64,000 nucleotides of DNA, from the NCBI GenBank assembly GCA_013396915.1, contig VWZL01000597.1:563963-627962 (forward strand). The letters are read 5' to 3'. Positions within the stretch are counted from its first letter, which is position 1, and each line of letters starts with the position of its first letter. This DNA comes from Stercorarius parasiticus (taxonomy: Eukaryota; Chordata; Aves; Charadriiformes; Stercorariidae). Positions 37,601-52,600 of this stretch are shown in pieces. A model generated the notes under the pieces. The model ran no database searches. It was not told where the DNA came from and was given only the letters and a program-made list of their open reading frames with translations. The translations under genes were made by a program, and so were the position numbers.

Positions 37601-40600
37601 ACTTGCTTGATCGCCTGTCTCAAATGTACATAAGGGGAAAAAAAGAATTGCTGAAGTACAGCTACAATCACGCTGCCTTGCTGTCTGGTTTCTAGAAACT
37701 GCTAGTGACTGCTGCTTCGGAGGATAACACAGACTGCAGAGAAGCATTCAGCTATGCAATGCTGTAATGTGAGGAACTTGATTCTTATTAAACTGGCGTT
37801 AAAGAAGCCAGGCAACATACGGCTTTTATCAAGTTTATCAAAGTTAATGTCATAGCCGATGCGGTATCACTTGAAGGAAAGCCCAGCCGCGAAAGTTCCA
37901 AGAAAATATTTTCTAATTTGTCAAAATCAAAATGTTTTACTAACTGGTCTGATTCCTGCCTTCTCCCAAGCACCTGCTTTGCAAATGGAAAATATGGAAA
38001 AACCTGTGTACTCCCCTACTTACAGCATCCAGGCCCTGTCGTGCCAGGCTCCGGTCCCCTCCTCTCTCCCCCCTCACCCCCCCTTTGCGATACCCGTGGG
38101 GTCTCCAGGGGCCGGTTTGGAGGCTGCCTGGTGGGGTGGGGGGCTGCTGGGGACCTGCCCAGGGACAGCGCTTGTGTCTGAGGCTCGCTCAGCTTTTTGC
38201 AACCCTCTCAAGCCCTTCGCTTTAGTAACACGCTGCAGCATTGGGTACGGTTGTGGTTCCGTATACATTATGAAAACAAAAAATAGATTCTGTGGTCATT
38301 TATTTTGTTTTAATTTCTGAGCTGAGGATTTGCTGATTCTCTTGTGTACAGTGGGCTCGGACAATAGCTCATGACAAGCTCCTTTATGCGGTTCCATAAG
38401 TATTTATGTCTGTCTTACTGCTGCTTACTTTTTTGGAGAAGAAATCTGAATTTGAACAAGTAATCTGAATCATTACTATCTCTAGTCACATGAGAACACC
38501 CAAGGTTTCTTTCTTCTGTTACTGTATTTGGATGTTCCCTATTTTTTTAATATCTTTATTAAAATAAGGCAGTTAATTTGGCAGGGTGGCTGGAGAAGCT
38601 ACGTGAGACTCACAGGGGATAATAAACACAGTGGAGATAAAGAACATTGCTCTTCATGGGGTGATTACAGCACCTCATTTTGAAAATCTCACTATTCCTG
38701 ACATTCTCATGCTTTCAATTATCATCTGAGCTAACTGCCTTTTTGATTATTTCTAATATGCTTTTTATTCAGTTTCTTTCACTAAAATATATGTTGCTGC
38801 CTCACATCTTTTTCAGTTGAAAAGAACTGGGCATAATTACCAATTTTTTTTCCAAAACACATGTAACATATCTATAGTTAATGGCATTTTATTACTTACC
38901 TGAAGATAGTACCTAAAAGTTTACAAGGACTTATGATTCTAAAATAGGAGCTTTTCTTTATTGTAATTACTCGTATTTTTCATTTATTTAATTTTATTTT
39001 GAGAGAGCATTGTCGGGAAAATATGTAAATCACACTTAGCTAAGAGCTGTGTCAGACTGGGTAGTGATTTACAAGGTTGCCTAGAGCTCTGCACAAGGTG
39101 CATGTTTAAATAAGCATTTACTTTACGTGATGGCATAACTATAATATTTGTCTTATTATTCTGCATAAAGCTGACATAGACTTCTACGATTATAAATTGG
39201 ACCAAGGATGTAAATGCAGCAGTTCAAGCAAACACTTGAAGTTATTGCTGTTCACAGTGAATTGTACCATTTCATGATGAACGACCAGCATTTAATTGTT
39301 ACTGTGGTACCAGGCATAAAGCTATGACTCATAACACTGTCCTCCTCCTACCGGCATTTTCATGGCTTAAAAGTAGATATTAAATGATTGAAACTTAAAA
39401 ACAATTAGGGAATTTTTAAAACAAAAGAACATGGACTTTAAAGCTTTTCTTTGCTGCAGATTTCCAAAAGCTGAACCTTTCTGTTGTTATCACTCTGAAG
39501 TAAAGAACACATGCTATTCTTTAGACAACTTTGGTGGAGGTGGGGGCGACACCACACCTGCATTGTTCCCATATGTCACAATATCATATCGCTAACAACT
39601 TCTTTGACCCAACTCCTCTGTATGCTGGCACCTTGTATACCGCAAAAGAGTGGTCAGGAATGATCTGACCTTAGGCAGAGAGTTTTGTTCTCATTAAATG
39701 CCATATAAATCCCAATTTGACTTAAGGAAGCCCCATCTCAACACAGTGCACCCTCAAGCTCCTGCAGAGAACAGCTTTCACCTGCAGCAACCGCTCTGAG
39801 CATCTATCAGGGACTGATAGGGTGGAATCAAGAAATTGATTCAACCATAGATCAATAAGCACAGCATCGCTTCCTAGACACTGGAGATGAGAAATAGCTG
39901 AAGGGTGACTTGATACAACCCCTTCTCTCATACCCTTCCCTTCCATTACTGATTCTGTTGTGCTAAGCGCAAGGTTTCATCACAGGAATTTAATAACCAA
40001 GTTTTAATAAACTTCATTCTATCCTGACATTCAGATATGAAAATAGACTTTACTAAGCACCTCTAATGAAAAGTATTAGATCTTTATACTCAGAAAATCT
40101 AGCATCTCTTAAATATCAAGTTTTCCTAGTATATTTTGTACCTATACATTTTGTCTTACTGCCCTTGCTCATACAAGAAAGAAATAGGCACACGAGTATC
40201 AGAGCTGCTTGCTCCTTTGGAGTCCACAATCAACAGGCCCTGTTCACCCTGGAACAGTAAATCTTGTTTAAGGAGAAACAACAAACAGAAAGCAATTCCC
40301 ACAAAGGACAATTTTGGCTCAGAAGGAGACAACTAACAAAAAAATAAGCTGTGGATGGACTCACAATGTCATCTTGTCCAGCTCAGCCAGGAGACAGGCA
40401 GCAGAATTAGCCCTGATAGACATTTGTGTAACATTTCTGAAAGCCGTTCAAAGACAGAATCTCAGCAGCTCCTCAGGTGATCAGCTCCATTGCTTTGACA
40501 TTCCCCTCCCACTACTGTAAGCTTAAAGATACTTGATTTTTTTCATCAGTTTAAGCCTATTAATATTTGTCCCTTTTCCTGTGGTCTCGCAGAGTAAGCT

Positions 40601-43600
40601 CCTCTCTGCAGCTATGCTTTACATACTTTTAAGCTTTTATTACTCCCCCCAAAATATGCCTGAAATGCGCCTGAACCATCACAACATGGCCTGGAACCTC
40701 TTTCCAGTGCTATGACTCCTGGCACCTGATGTAAAGAAAGCACTACCATTACTGTCATTATGGTTCCTAAAAGATTAGCACTTCCTCATTAATACTCTCA
40801 TTGGCAACATTCAAACCCGTGTATTCTTAGTCTAAAACCCTGAGTCTAATAAGGAGATACCCAAACTGCATTTGTATTTGTCATATTCAATGAGCCAAAA
40901 ATTTAATTATGTTGAAGACATTATCATTGGCAGTAGCGCTTCAGCTCACTAATTGTCAGTGCTTAATACTTTCATTTTAATTGTTTCCTTTATCGCCAGT
41001 CACTCTCCTCCTTCCAAGAGTTTCCATGAGGTACATCGCTCATGCTGTTTGAAGCTGTGTTCAATGAACATGATTCCTTACACACAATTGGAAATAGTCA
41101 ATAAAAGAAACTGCTGAAAGCAGACTTCACTTGCCAGACTGCTCTTTCTTACCGATGCCTCTCCTTCAGCAAACGGGAAAAGCTCTTCCCTTTTTCAGCA
41201 GAACACACAAAAGCAGGGGCTCGGTGACTCTGAGGGTTGCAGCTGCAGCATCTGCCACCCAGCAAGTTGCAGGAGGAATTTTCTAGTGCTATGGATCTTG
41301 AATCTGCATGGACTTTCAGAAGAGTTTGACTGCAGATTGTAACTTGCTCCTCACCCCTCGTGGAAGGGGGGGGAAAAAAAAAAGAAAATAGAAATTCTCT
41401 AATGGTATCACAAAGGGTTAGAATTTAGTTGTGGTGCGAGATTACAGTACCTCCTTTGGCAGGAGAGCTCTCATGAGAGCTTCAAGCAAGTGCCGTGCTT
41501 GACAAGTATGTTTGTGAAAATGATCAGCTGCAAATAAACCCTAGAAGGACAAGTCTTTGGACATCAAAGGACATCAAACCAGAAGGGAATCGCAAGAGCA
41601 AAGTGCAACAAATACACAGTATCTTGCAGAATAACGCCTGATGTCAAAAGCACCAAAGCTATCAGCACTAACTTGGAGGACTGGTATCCGAGACGAAAGG
41701 TGACTGGGCTGAAAGGCAGGCGGCATGTTTATAAACAAAGTAAAATACTGATGCAGAGTCATGGCGTGGAATGGATCATTGATTAAACGGATGAACAATT
41801 TGCCACAGTGCATTCAGTGTGCTGCAGGGATATAATAGATGGCTTTGCAAAGTGCTTTGGAACAGTCAATCACACGGTTAAACCATACAGATGTCTGCAG
41901 CATCATGAGCTACTGGAGGACAACTCTCTTGTACTTTTATCCGTCAAAGGGAAAATCTTTCTGTACAGCTTTTTTTTTTTTCAAATAACCAAAGTAAGGA
42001 ATGGATTTGCATTAACCTATGTACCCTGTTTTCAGGTTCATTCCAAAGGTGTTTATGCTACATTAAAAAATGCGGAACGAACTAACACAACTGCTTACAT
42101 GACTTGCTTGCCCTGCTGAGCTTTCCTTGAAGCCCTGCTTTACTCCCATACACTGCAGCTACTGCCATTCGTTCCAATTTTCAGTCATTAATGCAACTAA
42201 ACAGACAAAATGTTTTTCCTTCACTCAGTAGAGCGCTAAGAGGCTGTTTTATTACTGAGTGAAGATCAGGCTTTGAGGGATGAAGGAAATGAGTAAAATG
42301 AAAGAAAGAAAGGGATAAAAAGCTAAGAAATATTTCTAATTTTGCATAATTTCTTTATCCGTGGATGATTACGATAGCTATCACTTCTGGTCCACCAGCT
42401 TCTGAAGTGTACACTTTATAAAAAAGATAGAGATTTTTCCAACTCATTGGACCATTTCAGAGCAAGCAGTGAGAAAGTATTCAGTAAGAATTGGACTTGG
42501 CAATTTATTCAAGAAAAGTTAATGAAACTGTCTCTCCTGGACAATACGATACACAAGTGAACTAGCTGGGGAGGTGCTGTGGTATGGCTAAGCACGGTAT
42601 CTTTTTATAAAGTTTTTAGACTAAAACTACTATTCCTGCAACAGGGACATGTTTTGCATTTCTTCCTCTGCTGCAATTAGTATTAGTCTTAGTGCAAAAC
42701 TAAGATCTTTGAAAATTGTATTATACTTTAACCCTTGTGAACCCAGAGGCAGGTAACTCACGTAATCAAATGACTATCTGTGATAGACTTAATCCGGGAA
42801 GAGTTCTCCCCACGGGTAATGAAATGTGCACATTTCTAAAACGCTGTCACATTAGATAGCTTTTCTCACTGCAACAGCGAAGTAACTCCCCAAGTAAACA
42901 CAGCAATGGGATTTTGAAGGGTTAGAGCAGCAAGAAAAAAGATCTTTCGGTCCTAATAAGAGTTATTGAATGCACTGAGTGGAATTAAGACTTTACATGC
43001 AGCAGAAATAAGTAAGAAAAAGAGTTCAAATGGTCCATAAGTCAGAAATGCAATCATGTGCCTTTTCAAGCACGTGAGCAATTCCATTAACTAATCTGCT
43101 TTAATTGCATTAAGCTTAGAGAGACTACTCATATGCTTAAACTCAAACATATGATAAATTATTTCCCTAAAAGAGGGCCCAGTCAAGAAGAATGGATAAT
43201 GCAAACAAATGTATGTATGCAGTTAAATGTTTCAAGGTATTTTATTCAGCAGTCTATAAACTAAACCATTCAGATTAACTTTTTGGTGTAAAATCTGTTC
43301 CCTGGATACAAAACATTCTCAGAAAGCAGCATCTGAATTATTACACAAAATTATTTTGCTGAGAGTCAATAGGTAATCATCTACTAAAACGTTCAAATAT
43401 AACGAACCACAACTAAGTGAAACAGTTCATATTTTATACGTGTTCAATATGCATCAAAAATCAATACAAAAAGCATGTTAAGTAAATTCAAGTAATACAT
43501 AGGAGCTGATAATAATTTTTTGCTCAGCTCTTACCAGTAAACTGCTCTTGCAGAATTAAAGTTTCAGATGCTAAAAAAGTTACTATTTCCACACTCACAC

Positions 43601-46600
43601 AAACATTCCTACAACAACCGAATACGTACTGCTCAGACTGTCACAGGAGTCTATTATGCACAATCAGCATCTCTGATCATATGCCGATTAATTAATTATA
43701 TTAATTTTGCCTTCAATTATTGGTTATTTTGCAGTTTATGTATCATATAAACTTACTTTTTATGCTGCTCCTTCAATTTATGATGTATTTTATTTTGGGG
43801 GTGCTATTATTATTTACTTTAAACAAACAAACAAAACCACATGCCCACACCAGTGTCTCTGAAACTAAGATAAAATGTTCAGCAAGATGCTGTCTGATAT
43901 CTCCACTGTGACAAGCAACATCTAAACCCGAAGAGGTCAATCAGCCCATAATGTACTGCACTTTATTCTGAGCGAAATGTGAATGGGGAAGACAAAAAAT
44001 AAATTAATTTTATGATAAAAAAGGAATTTTGTTCACAACTTTCTTTTCTGTTTTGGCTTTTAAACATGAAGTTTGATGGACACTGCCTTCAGAGGAGGGC
44101 ACTGGCTCACCCCAGTGCATATTCTGCAGTCACATTTGAGAGGACCTGTTGCCATATGGAAAATCAGGAACAATTACTCTAAATAATTACATCAGTTTAT
44201 TGCTGTCTGTTGCCAAGAGAAACAAGTCTTGTTGGTAATATCCACTTGCGTTGCCAAGTAACTTAATCTTTAGGGAAACTAAATGCTCTCCAGTACTAGC
44301 ATTTCTCTAACAATAAATATCCTTTCTAACTGATATCATCATGACTCATAACTGCATCTTTGTTATGACAATTTCCTAAGGTAATCTCTACTCTGTTATG
44401 GGTCGATGGCCTCAGAGGTGTGTTATCACACCTGGCTTGAGATGTGCACAAAGGTGGTACCTGAGCACGAGCTGTGCAGTCTAGGCTACCCTCATAGTAT
44501 CTGGGGAGAAATCAGAACTTTTCACAGAATCACAGAATGGTTTGGGTTGGAAGGGACCTTAAAGATCATCTCATTCCAACCCCCCGGCCATGGGCAGGGA
44601 CACCTCCCGCTAGACCACGTTGCTCAAAGGCCCGTCCAGCCTGGCCTTGAACACCTCCAGGGGTGGGGCAGAGGCAAGTGAGATGGACTCTTAACAGATG
44701 AGATCAACTGCATGGTAGAAGCACCCATTTCTCCATTATTCAGGAGTCCAGGTGGAGGTGTTTGCTTTACTGAGCTCTAAATCCAGGGGAGATGAATCCA
44801 GGGCAGGTGCTCTCCAATCCAGGCTGCCAGCAGAAGTGGAAGCCAGTCCTTGTCAGTGTGATTAAACTTTTCCTTTGGCAGCAAAGCCTGGGAAGAGGCG
44901 AGCCTGACGACGAGCCTGTTCTGTAAAACCTGTAAACTGGGATTTTCAGACTACAGCGGCCATTCGTATTTGAACACAACAGCAGCTGCCAGTGTGAGGT
45001 CTCACAGTCCGGTGCTTCAAGGCAGGTAGGAATATTGGCCACAGTTACCAAGGAAAGGCAAGCTGGCACTGGCTCCTCCCTCACGCATCTGCCACAGGCA
45101 CTTCTGTTATTCTCCAGCCAGTTTTGCTATGCCTTTCAGTTCATTATCACTTGTAAACCTTGAAACCCTGCTGTTTAAGTACTATCATCCAAATTGTTGC
45201 AGACAGCAACTTACTGTTTCTATTGTGCTTTCCACTTAAATTTCATTCCAGCTTGAAAAGACAGCACTGAAATCCCTGGTTTTTTCCCTCTCAAGTTTAT
45301 TGGATTGAGCAGGCTTCCCCTGCACAGCTCCTTGTACTGCAGTTCTCGTTGTCTGTCTTTGGCTTTCTAAAACCATGAACACAGCCCTGAAAAAACCACT
45401 TCTGCCTTATGTAGCACCTCACTGCAGCAGACAGCTGCAGCATGGTGACAAGGTGCTTTCTTGTCTCATCAAAATCACATTCTGCCCTTTTAATTCAGCT
45501 CTTCTTTTAAGTGCTTGATAATTTTTTTTCTAACTTATTCCAATTTCCACCATAGCTAATATCACATAAAGGCACTATTCAGATGGATGCCTGACAGGCC
45601 TTTTATTTAAGGCTCACATTACACAAAGCTTTTTGCAGTCTTCAGTGATTCCTCCCTAAGCCAAGTGAACTTGTTGGTTCAAAAACTACCCTGTAGCCCT
45701 TGCTGGCAGCAACTTGACAGAAACTACAGAGCTTGTTGCGTTTTTCTGATCTCTCTGTGCTCTCTGCCACTGATCCATTTTGCTGTGCTTATCCACTCTC
45801 ACATGTTAACAACCTCTAATCAACACCTAGGATCCTTTAGAGGTTGGAGGCGCTTTTCTTCTCACTATGAAAAACATTCCCCATGCAGCTGTCAGAACAG
45901 AACCCTTTTTTGTTTTGTTCTCTTCTTTTTGGGAAAACTGTACCATGGACAGAATGATTTCACACTAGGCATATAAACTTCTCACCTGTATAAGGAAGAC
46001 TGATGACAAGAAAATGAAATCCGATGTAAGAAAGGCCTTATATTTATCTTTTTTCCGATAGGCCACTTACATTCTCCATGACATCTCTGTAGATGAAACT
46101 CCAATTCATGATGCCTCACCACTATGTTGCATCAGAGTTGAATACTCTCTAAGATCTGATCTGGACAGCTATTTATGACTTTCTCATTTCAAATTTATTC
46201 TGAGGACCCGTTTCTGTAGTGATATCTACAGAAAATGAGTTATTCTGTATGTTCTGTTTACCTTCAGTTATATTTTATTGAATTAATTTGGTTCTATAAG
46301 GAAAGCTGTTCTATCTAAGCATATTTCTGCTTAACCAATAGTTCAATGATCGAATGCTTCCAGATATGTCTTCCCACTCATTATCATTTTTCTCCACCAC
46401 CATCACTTCTGTTAGGTCAAATCCTAAAACTGTGTTTTAAAAATTACTTGGCACAAGGAGCACGTCTTAGCCAGGGTGTCTGGAGAAGTCACATTTTCAT
46501 TACAGAGCTCCACCATTCCAAATCTACAGCTGATAATATTTGAACTAAGAACATATCCTCCTGATTAAATGGATTTAATCTTAGTCCTAGACCAACCATT

Positions 46601-49600
46601 CATAAATTGTTTTACTTATGTACACACACATAGTTTTCTTTTAAAAAATTAATATATATTGGTGTGCAGGGTACGGTGTGTATTGAATCAATTCTTTGTA
46701 ATACAAGTAAGGAACTAAGTACATAGAGCAATCTGTGAAGCTCCTCTTCTATTTACGGAGGTTGTTCCTTTGTCTTCATAATTCTAATAGTTTATACAAA
46801 TTGGCATTGACATTTCTATATTCCCTTTGTGTTTCTGAAGGTCACAGGGACTCAGCCAAACCTGAAACAGTCATTTTAATTCCCAGTGTTTTAATTTCAC
46901 TACAATGTAATTATCTTATAGATTGTTGTGTAGACTTATTTACTGTTTTTTTTCCTGTTGGATAAGTATACAAGAACTAAACTAACTTCAATTAGGTAAC
47001 TGTCACCAGTAGTTAAAACTTAATGCCATTTTTTAAATTACATAAGTAATCCAAGCATAAAAATTATTCTTTATGATACCATTTCAGAGCAGTGGCACCA
47101 AATCCTTATCATACAATAGCCTGTGACTCAGAAACATTAAACACAAACCATCATCACGTTTTTCTTCTACCTGAGTTACATATTCCTTGAGTTATATACA
47201 GTGTCCTTTTTGTATTTCGATTAAAATATCTTTAGGAGATAGAAAACACAAAATGGAATATTCAGCATCTTACTTCCAGCATATTAAATTATCTTCTTAG
47301 CTACTAATACGTGATCCTATAGATTTGAGAAATCAGAATTTGTCCTTGTGTATTCAGATGTAGCCATGTGTCTACCTTACATTTCCCCTCTACCCTTGCT
47401 AGTGTAGTATTTCGAAGATGATGCACTCTCAGAGCGGCCACCATCCCAAGAGGCTCAAGGCACCTTAATATAACGACATGCTTGAATTTAAATGTGTGAC
47501 ATGCACACATTTAATTCCAACATAAATCTGTGTATTTTGCAGTTTCAAATGAGTCTTAAATATAAGCATATGCCTAAATATTATGCTGAACTGGGGCTAG
47601 GAACAAGGTTTATCCTCTGAAGGAGCAGAATAGTTGCAATACCCCAGTACAGATTAATGATGCTCTGTGAGATTTATCTTTGAATATAACAGGAAGAGGA
47701 AAGTCTCCATTAATAAAAGGGAAAATCACGAATCAGCAAATTCTGGAGGCTGTAATAAGCAGGAAAACACTTTAGTCCATGCTGAACATAAGGTTTCATC
47801 CTGTGTAGCATTCAGCTTTTCATAAAATAGAGGTTACCTGGCTACATTCAAGATAATGATATGCTATCTTTAACATTATTTGCTTTTTACTAAAGAGGAA
47901 TGACAGCAGTGTTCTGGGAGAAGTCCATGATACATGTCTCTATGATATGATATAACATTGCCAGTGTGAGAATATTAACTTGTGATAACATAATCTGAAT
48001 GACAAAAACTTACTTGAAGGCATTGGCATCTCCATGGACCTTATAGTTGTCTGCACTGATTCTTGAGATAACTCTTGTGACAGCAATGAGAATACCAATA
48101 TTGACCTGAAGAAGGAATGAGACTTGGTCAAGAGAACAAGTACTGACTGTGTCAGAGGTGCAAACTGCCCTTGGAGCGTATTGTAAAAATACAACAGAAA
48201 AGGGGAGCTTTGCATGTTGTATTTCTTTGTCATAAGAGGTTTCCAACTTTGGACTAGTGTAGTTTGACCCATGTCAGTGGATTTCGTTCTCCCCACAGTG
48301 AGTAGTTCTCCCTTTGCTCTCTTTCTATAAGGAACAGCCCTTGCCGGTTTAGGATAAGGGTGCATTGACACGTTGCTTCACAGCTAAAGGAACACTCAGG
48401 ATCCCTACTGTACAAATAAATACCCTAATAATCTACTACCAGCTGACAAATTAGACAAAAACTTCAGTGAACAGGGGCACGTGCCTGCATGCTCTTCGTT
48501 TTTGTGCTTGCCTGTGCATGGACTTCAGAAAGCACCTTTCTCGCTAGGCTGCACAGTGTACAATTCCTGTTTCTTACCAAAGTCTGCTTGCAATTTAAGC
48601 ACAAGATTATTTTAAAACAGCAATGAGGAAAATATGTTAAACCTGAACTCTGCTCTTCAAAAGCGCTGCTCTTTTTTATGTCAGGCCCAGCGGAAACATC
48701 AATAAAATGAAAAGAACTCCCACCAGAAAAGTAGGAAACCTTGAAAAAACTAACACTGAAAATATCTAACAAAAGAGAGTTTGCTCTGGAGTCACAGGTG
48801 AAGAAAGAAGGAAATCTTTATCACTTAAAGGAAATATGGCAAAAACTGTCTTGCTGTGCAAAGACCTTGGGTTTAAAGAGAACAAAAGAAGAGAGAATGT
48901 GAAGGTGAAAGATGTATTTCCCCTTTCCTGCCCAAAGTTACACATCAGCTACAAAGCTGATATTTAGCATCGAGTTAAGAACAAGGGTAGAACAGAACTA
49001 CCCTGAACTGTAGAACAAAAAGAAAGAGAAGACTTCAAAATAGTGCTATTCCTCAGTTAAAACTCAATAATCGTACTCTATTTCAACATAAATATTCTAA
49101 TTCTGAGGATGAGAGGGTGAGTTTAAAAATGTTTGTTTGATGATAATAATTTCCGTGGTGTTTTTTAAATCTTCTGACCACTCTTCTGATTTTAGATTTC
49201 TAAGGGCAGATCATCACCAGTTGTAAATAGGAGCATAGCTATGATAGTTCATTTCTGCCACGGCTTTCTAGCTCATCCAAAGAATATCCTGTGGAACGTG
49301 ACTGCTTTTCAATTACAAGTGTGCTACTTGTTCAATCAGCTTTACAGAGATGAGTAAGAGGTGAAATTCAATGGTCTTGGGATCCTTTTTCCCATTCCCA
49401 CCAAGTCATATTTTGTAAATATCTTTTACAAATTCTTTGAGATTTTAACCAGCATTTTTGAGAAACCCAATCATACGATAAATATGAACATTGACTGAAG
49501 CAGCAAACAATGAACATGAACAAGTTACACTTTCTCTTCTTTTTCTGCTCCAAACTCTCCAATTTTCCACTGCATGTCCACCAAATGATCATCCCCATTA

Positions 49601-52600
49601 CTCCAGCTTTTCATGGGAATTGCACACAAAATGCGTCTCTGCACCTTTAACTTCTTTCCTGACACATTATCTTTCAGCAGCCTTTTTTAGTCTTGTATCC
49701 AAAACATCAGTCTCCCCTTTTGACACTTCCTCACTGACAGTTCAAGTTCATCCTGGCAGAGTTGCTCCATGATCCCTTTCTCTGATGACTGCAGACAACA
49801 GCACACTGCTGCCAGCCTCACAAGCCCTTAACCCTAATGCTTTCTTCCATTCCTAATTCTTTTTTAGACACTCCTAGATTTTGCTTTCTGCATAGCATTT
49901 TTAAAAATACATCTAAATATCGTATATTCAAACACTCTCCCTAAAATAATGAAGTGTAAAAAACAAAACCAAACCAAACCAAACCAACCTTATTCTTCAA
50001 ATTCTGAATTTCCTACATCTTACAAAAGTCAGGGAAAATTATGAATGATAAGCACCAACAACTGAATACTCAGAATCTTGCCAACTGTCACTCAAACTGG
50101 ATATGACCCCTAAGATCTGGTCACGAAAACAGCACAAGCAAGATAATCTCAAAGGAGAAAATTTACATGGTTTTCTAAAGCACAAACTGCTCAGCATTTC
50201 TAGCTGAATTTTAATTTCTTTATATAAAAGAAATTAAATTGGAAATTAATTTCCTAGGTATTTTGCATGGTCTAAAGTAGAAATTTTAAAAGGCCTTGAG
50301 CTTCTCCTCCTGCACAGTCAGTGTGACTATACCCTGTGCATTAGTAGTATGTTTAAAAGATGAGAAAGAAACACTGTGATCTCACTGCTGATAAAAACCA
50401 AGGTACTTGTAAAATTAGCAATGAACCATTACACTCAAGTCCCAAAGTTCTGTATTTAAATTTCCTGAACCGCTTCAAAATTTGTGCTTTGGTATTTTGA
50501 GAAATTAGACTAATCTCATCCAGCCTAAATAAACAGATTAGTTACAATTGTCTTCCTCTGCTAATATTTCGGTAAGTAAAGCATGGAGGTATTTCCAATG
50601 CCCTTATAATGGGAAACCAAAATACAGCCACTGAGTTGTTCCTCCAGTGATTTTTTTGGCTTCTGATGTAAATAGTTTGCCAATGATCTGAATAGGAGAA
50701 TGCTTAGTTGATGAAACACTCATTATGCTTTAACCTATATCAGAATGTTCAAACTAGGAAAATAAACATTTAGGAACTGTAGGCCTGATTATCTGACAGT
50801 TGCAGTTATTTTGCCTGAAAATTACACAGGAACTTAGAATATTTTTGCTTGCAGGTACTGGCCACACTCTACTTTTCAAGGAAATATAGCTAATAATATT
50901 AGCGCTTGTTTCCTCACTCACAGGACTCCTTTCAAGGCAGCTTGTCCAACCCCAGGCACTCGCAAGTCTCTGCGAAATCAGCAGGAGCTGCCAGTTCCTA
51001 TTATTGCAGGCTTGATCCAAAGCCCACCAGAGCCCATGGAAAGATCCCAATGACATCAGGGAGCTCTGGCTCACTCTAGTGACAACTTCATCTGACTAAA
51101 AATTGTCAGATCAGGAAGAGAGTTAAATGAGTAAAAAGGACCTCTTTCAATATCTTTTCTCATCAAAAATTTGTCAGACCAGATACAGTGAGACAAATTC
51201 TTTCCCTCACTTAGGTTTTTTTACAGAGGTTTCACCTAGATTTCCTGCAAGTCTCATGAGATTTTTGTTTCTTCTCTAGTGCGGTGCAGAAATCCCATGT
51301 GTAAAACCCTCTGATGTGGTGTGTTACATCCTAGCCAAGAAAAGGCTTGGCAGCACAGAGGAACTAAAAAAAAAATAAATGCATAAAACATATTGCCTTA
51401 ATTAAATCCATTGACCAGCTTTCCTCTAAAACCACAAACTATTTTAGGCTCCACTTCAGTTTCAGGCAATGGTACAGGGAGTTATAACTGACTCTTCCAA
51501 TCCGAGGTTTAACGTACTCTCTCACGGTGGGGGTTAATTTGATCCTTAGCATGACATCATTAGTAGCACACCAAGGCTGCGCGTGGTTGCAGTTGCAGCC
51601 CATTGCTGGGTCACATCAAAAATCATTACTGGGCGTTATACATTTCCAAAGACAGCTAGTTGATTAAATTAGGTCGATGTTGAAATCCAGGAGAATGATT
51701 TTGGAAAGCCTGATTCCACCCTTAGCTATCCCAGAGCAACTGCACTTGGAATGGACGAAACTGAGTTATTTTAGACTTCTGTGTACATGACTTCATGCTA
51801 ATGCATGCAGGATCACACCAGTCAGAGCTGAATATCGGAGCAAACCTTAGAGGTTACAAAGGAAATGCACAACAAAATAAATAATAAATAAAAGGTGTAA
51901 CAGATCCCTGACTTCTACTCTTTCCTAATAATATCCTTAATTTTTAATTTCTTACAGTCTGTCCCCTTGTTTGAAAAAATGTTGCATGCTTTCCTGTTTG
52001 TTAAGTAAGAAGAAATTTAATTTTGAAATAATGAAGGAATTTAATTTTAAAACAGTAAAAGTGCTCGCAACTGAGTGCTAATAAGAAAAAATGAGAAGCT
52101 GAGCAGCTGTGGGCTGTTCATTTGTGCTCTAATCCACCACAGCGCGTAAGTATGTACTTGGTCTCAATGACTCTGAGGAATCCTACTGTTTCAGGGCCTC
52201 TAAACACTATGGGTCCAATTCTGTCACCTTTTCCCATGATGAGTGATGTCTAATAAGGGACGCAAATTGTCACTTTTCGATCAGTAGGCCTACCTGCAGA
52301 GTAAGATACTATTCAACATATGAAAATGATGCTAATTCTGCACTGGTACGTAAAGGTATGAATAAATACCATGAGGCATCAGAACTAAATCACGTATGAT
52401 CAGCAGGTATAAGGGAGAGAATATTTTTTTTTTATACATTGAATATTCATAAGCAAGTACCAAGTGAAGACCGTGATGGTAATCTCAGCCTGGGACCCAA
52501 GTTCCACAGAGTACTACCTGAAGACACTGGTTACAAAGCTGATGTCCCCACAGCACAGAACTGTTAGCAATATGCTAATGAAAATCATTTAGCTCCATAA

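Larger units (their letters stand above)
24950..48013 (-). other. ADGRD1: ADGRD1 large intron (about 23.1 kb) between ICL3 and TM6 exons
   Basis: Phase-2 intron, GTAAGT to TTTTCTTTCAG, with AA|A completing a Lys codon. It holds most of the window's mobile elements: CR1 pieces near 29773, 33931, 34142, 36770 and 44523, plus the 358-base gap. It also has a G12 tract at 32461, a C-rich block near 38056 and a G8A10 run near 41366. GC-richer islands near 30000-30180, 31400-31560 and 38030-38180 carry no recognisable exon. No nested gene was recognised on either strand. Confidence 0.85.
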
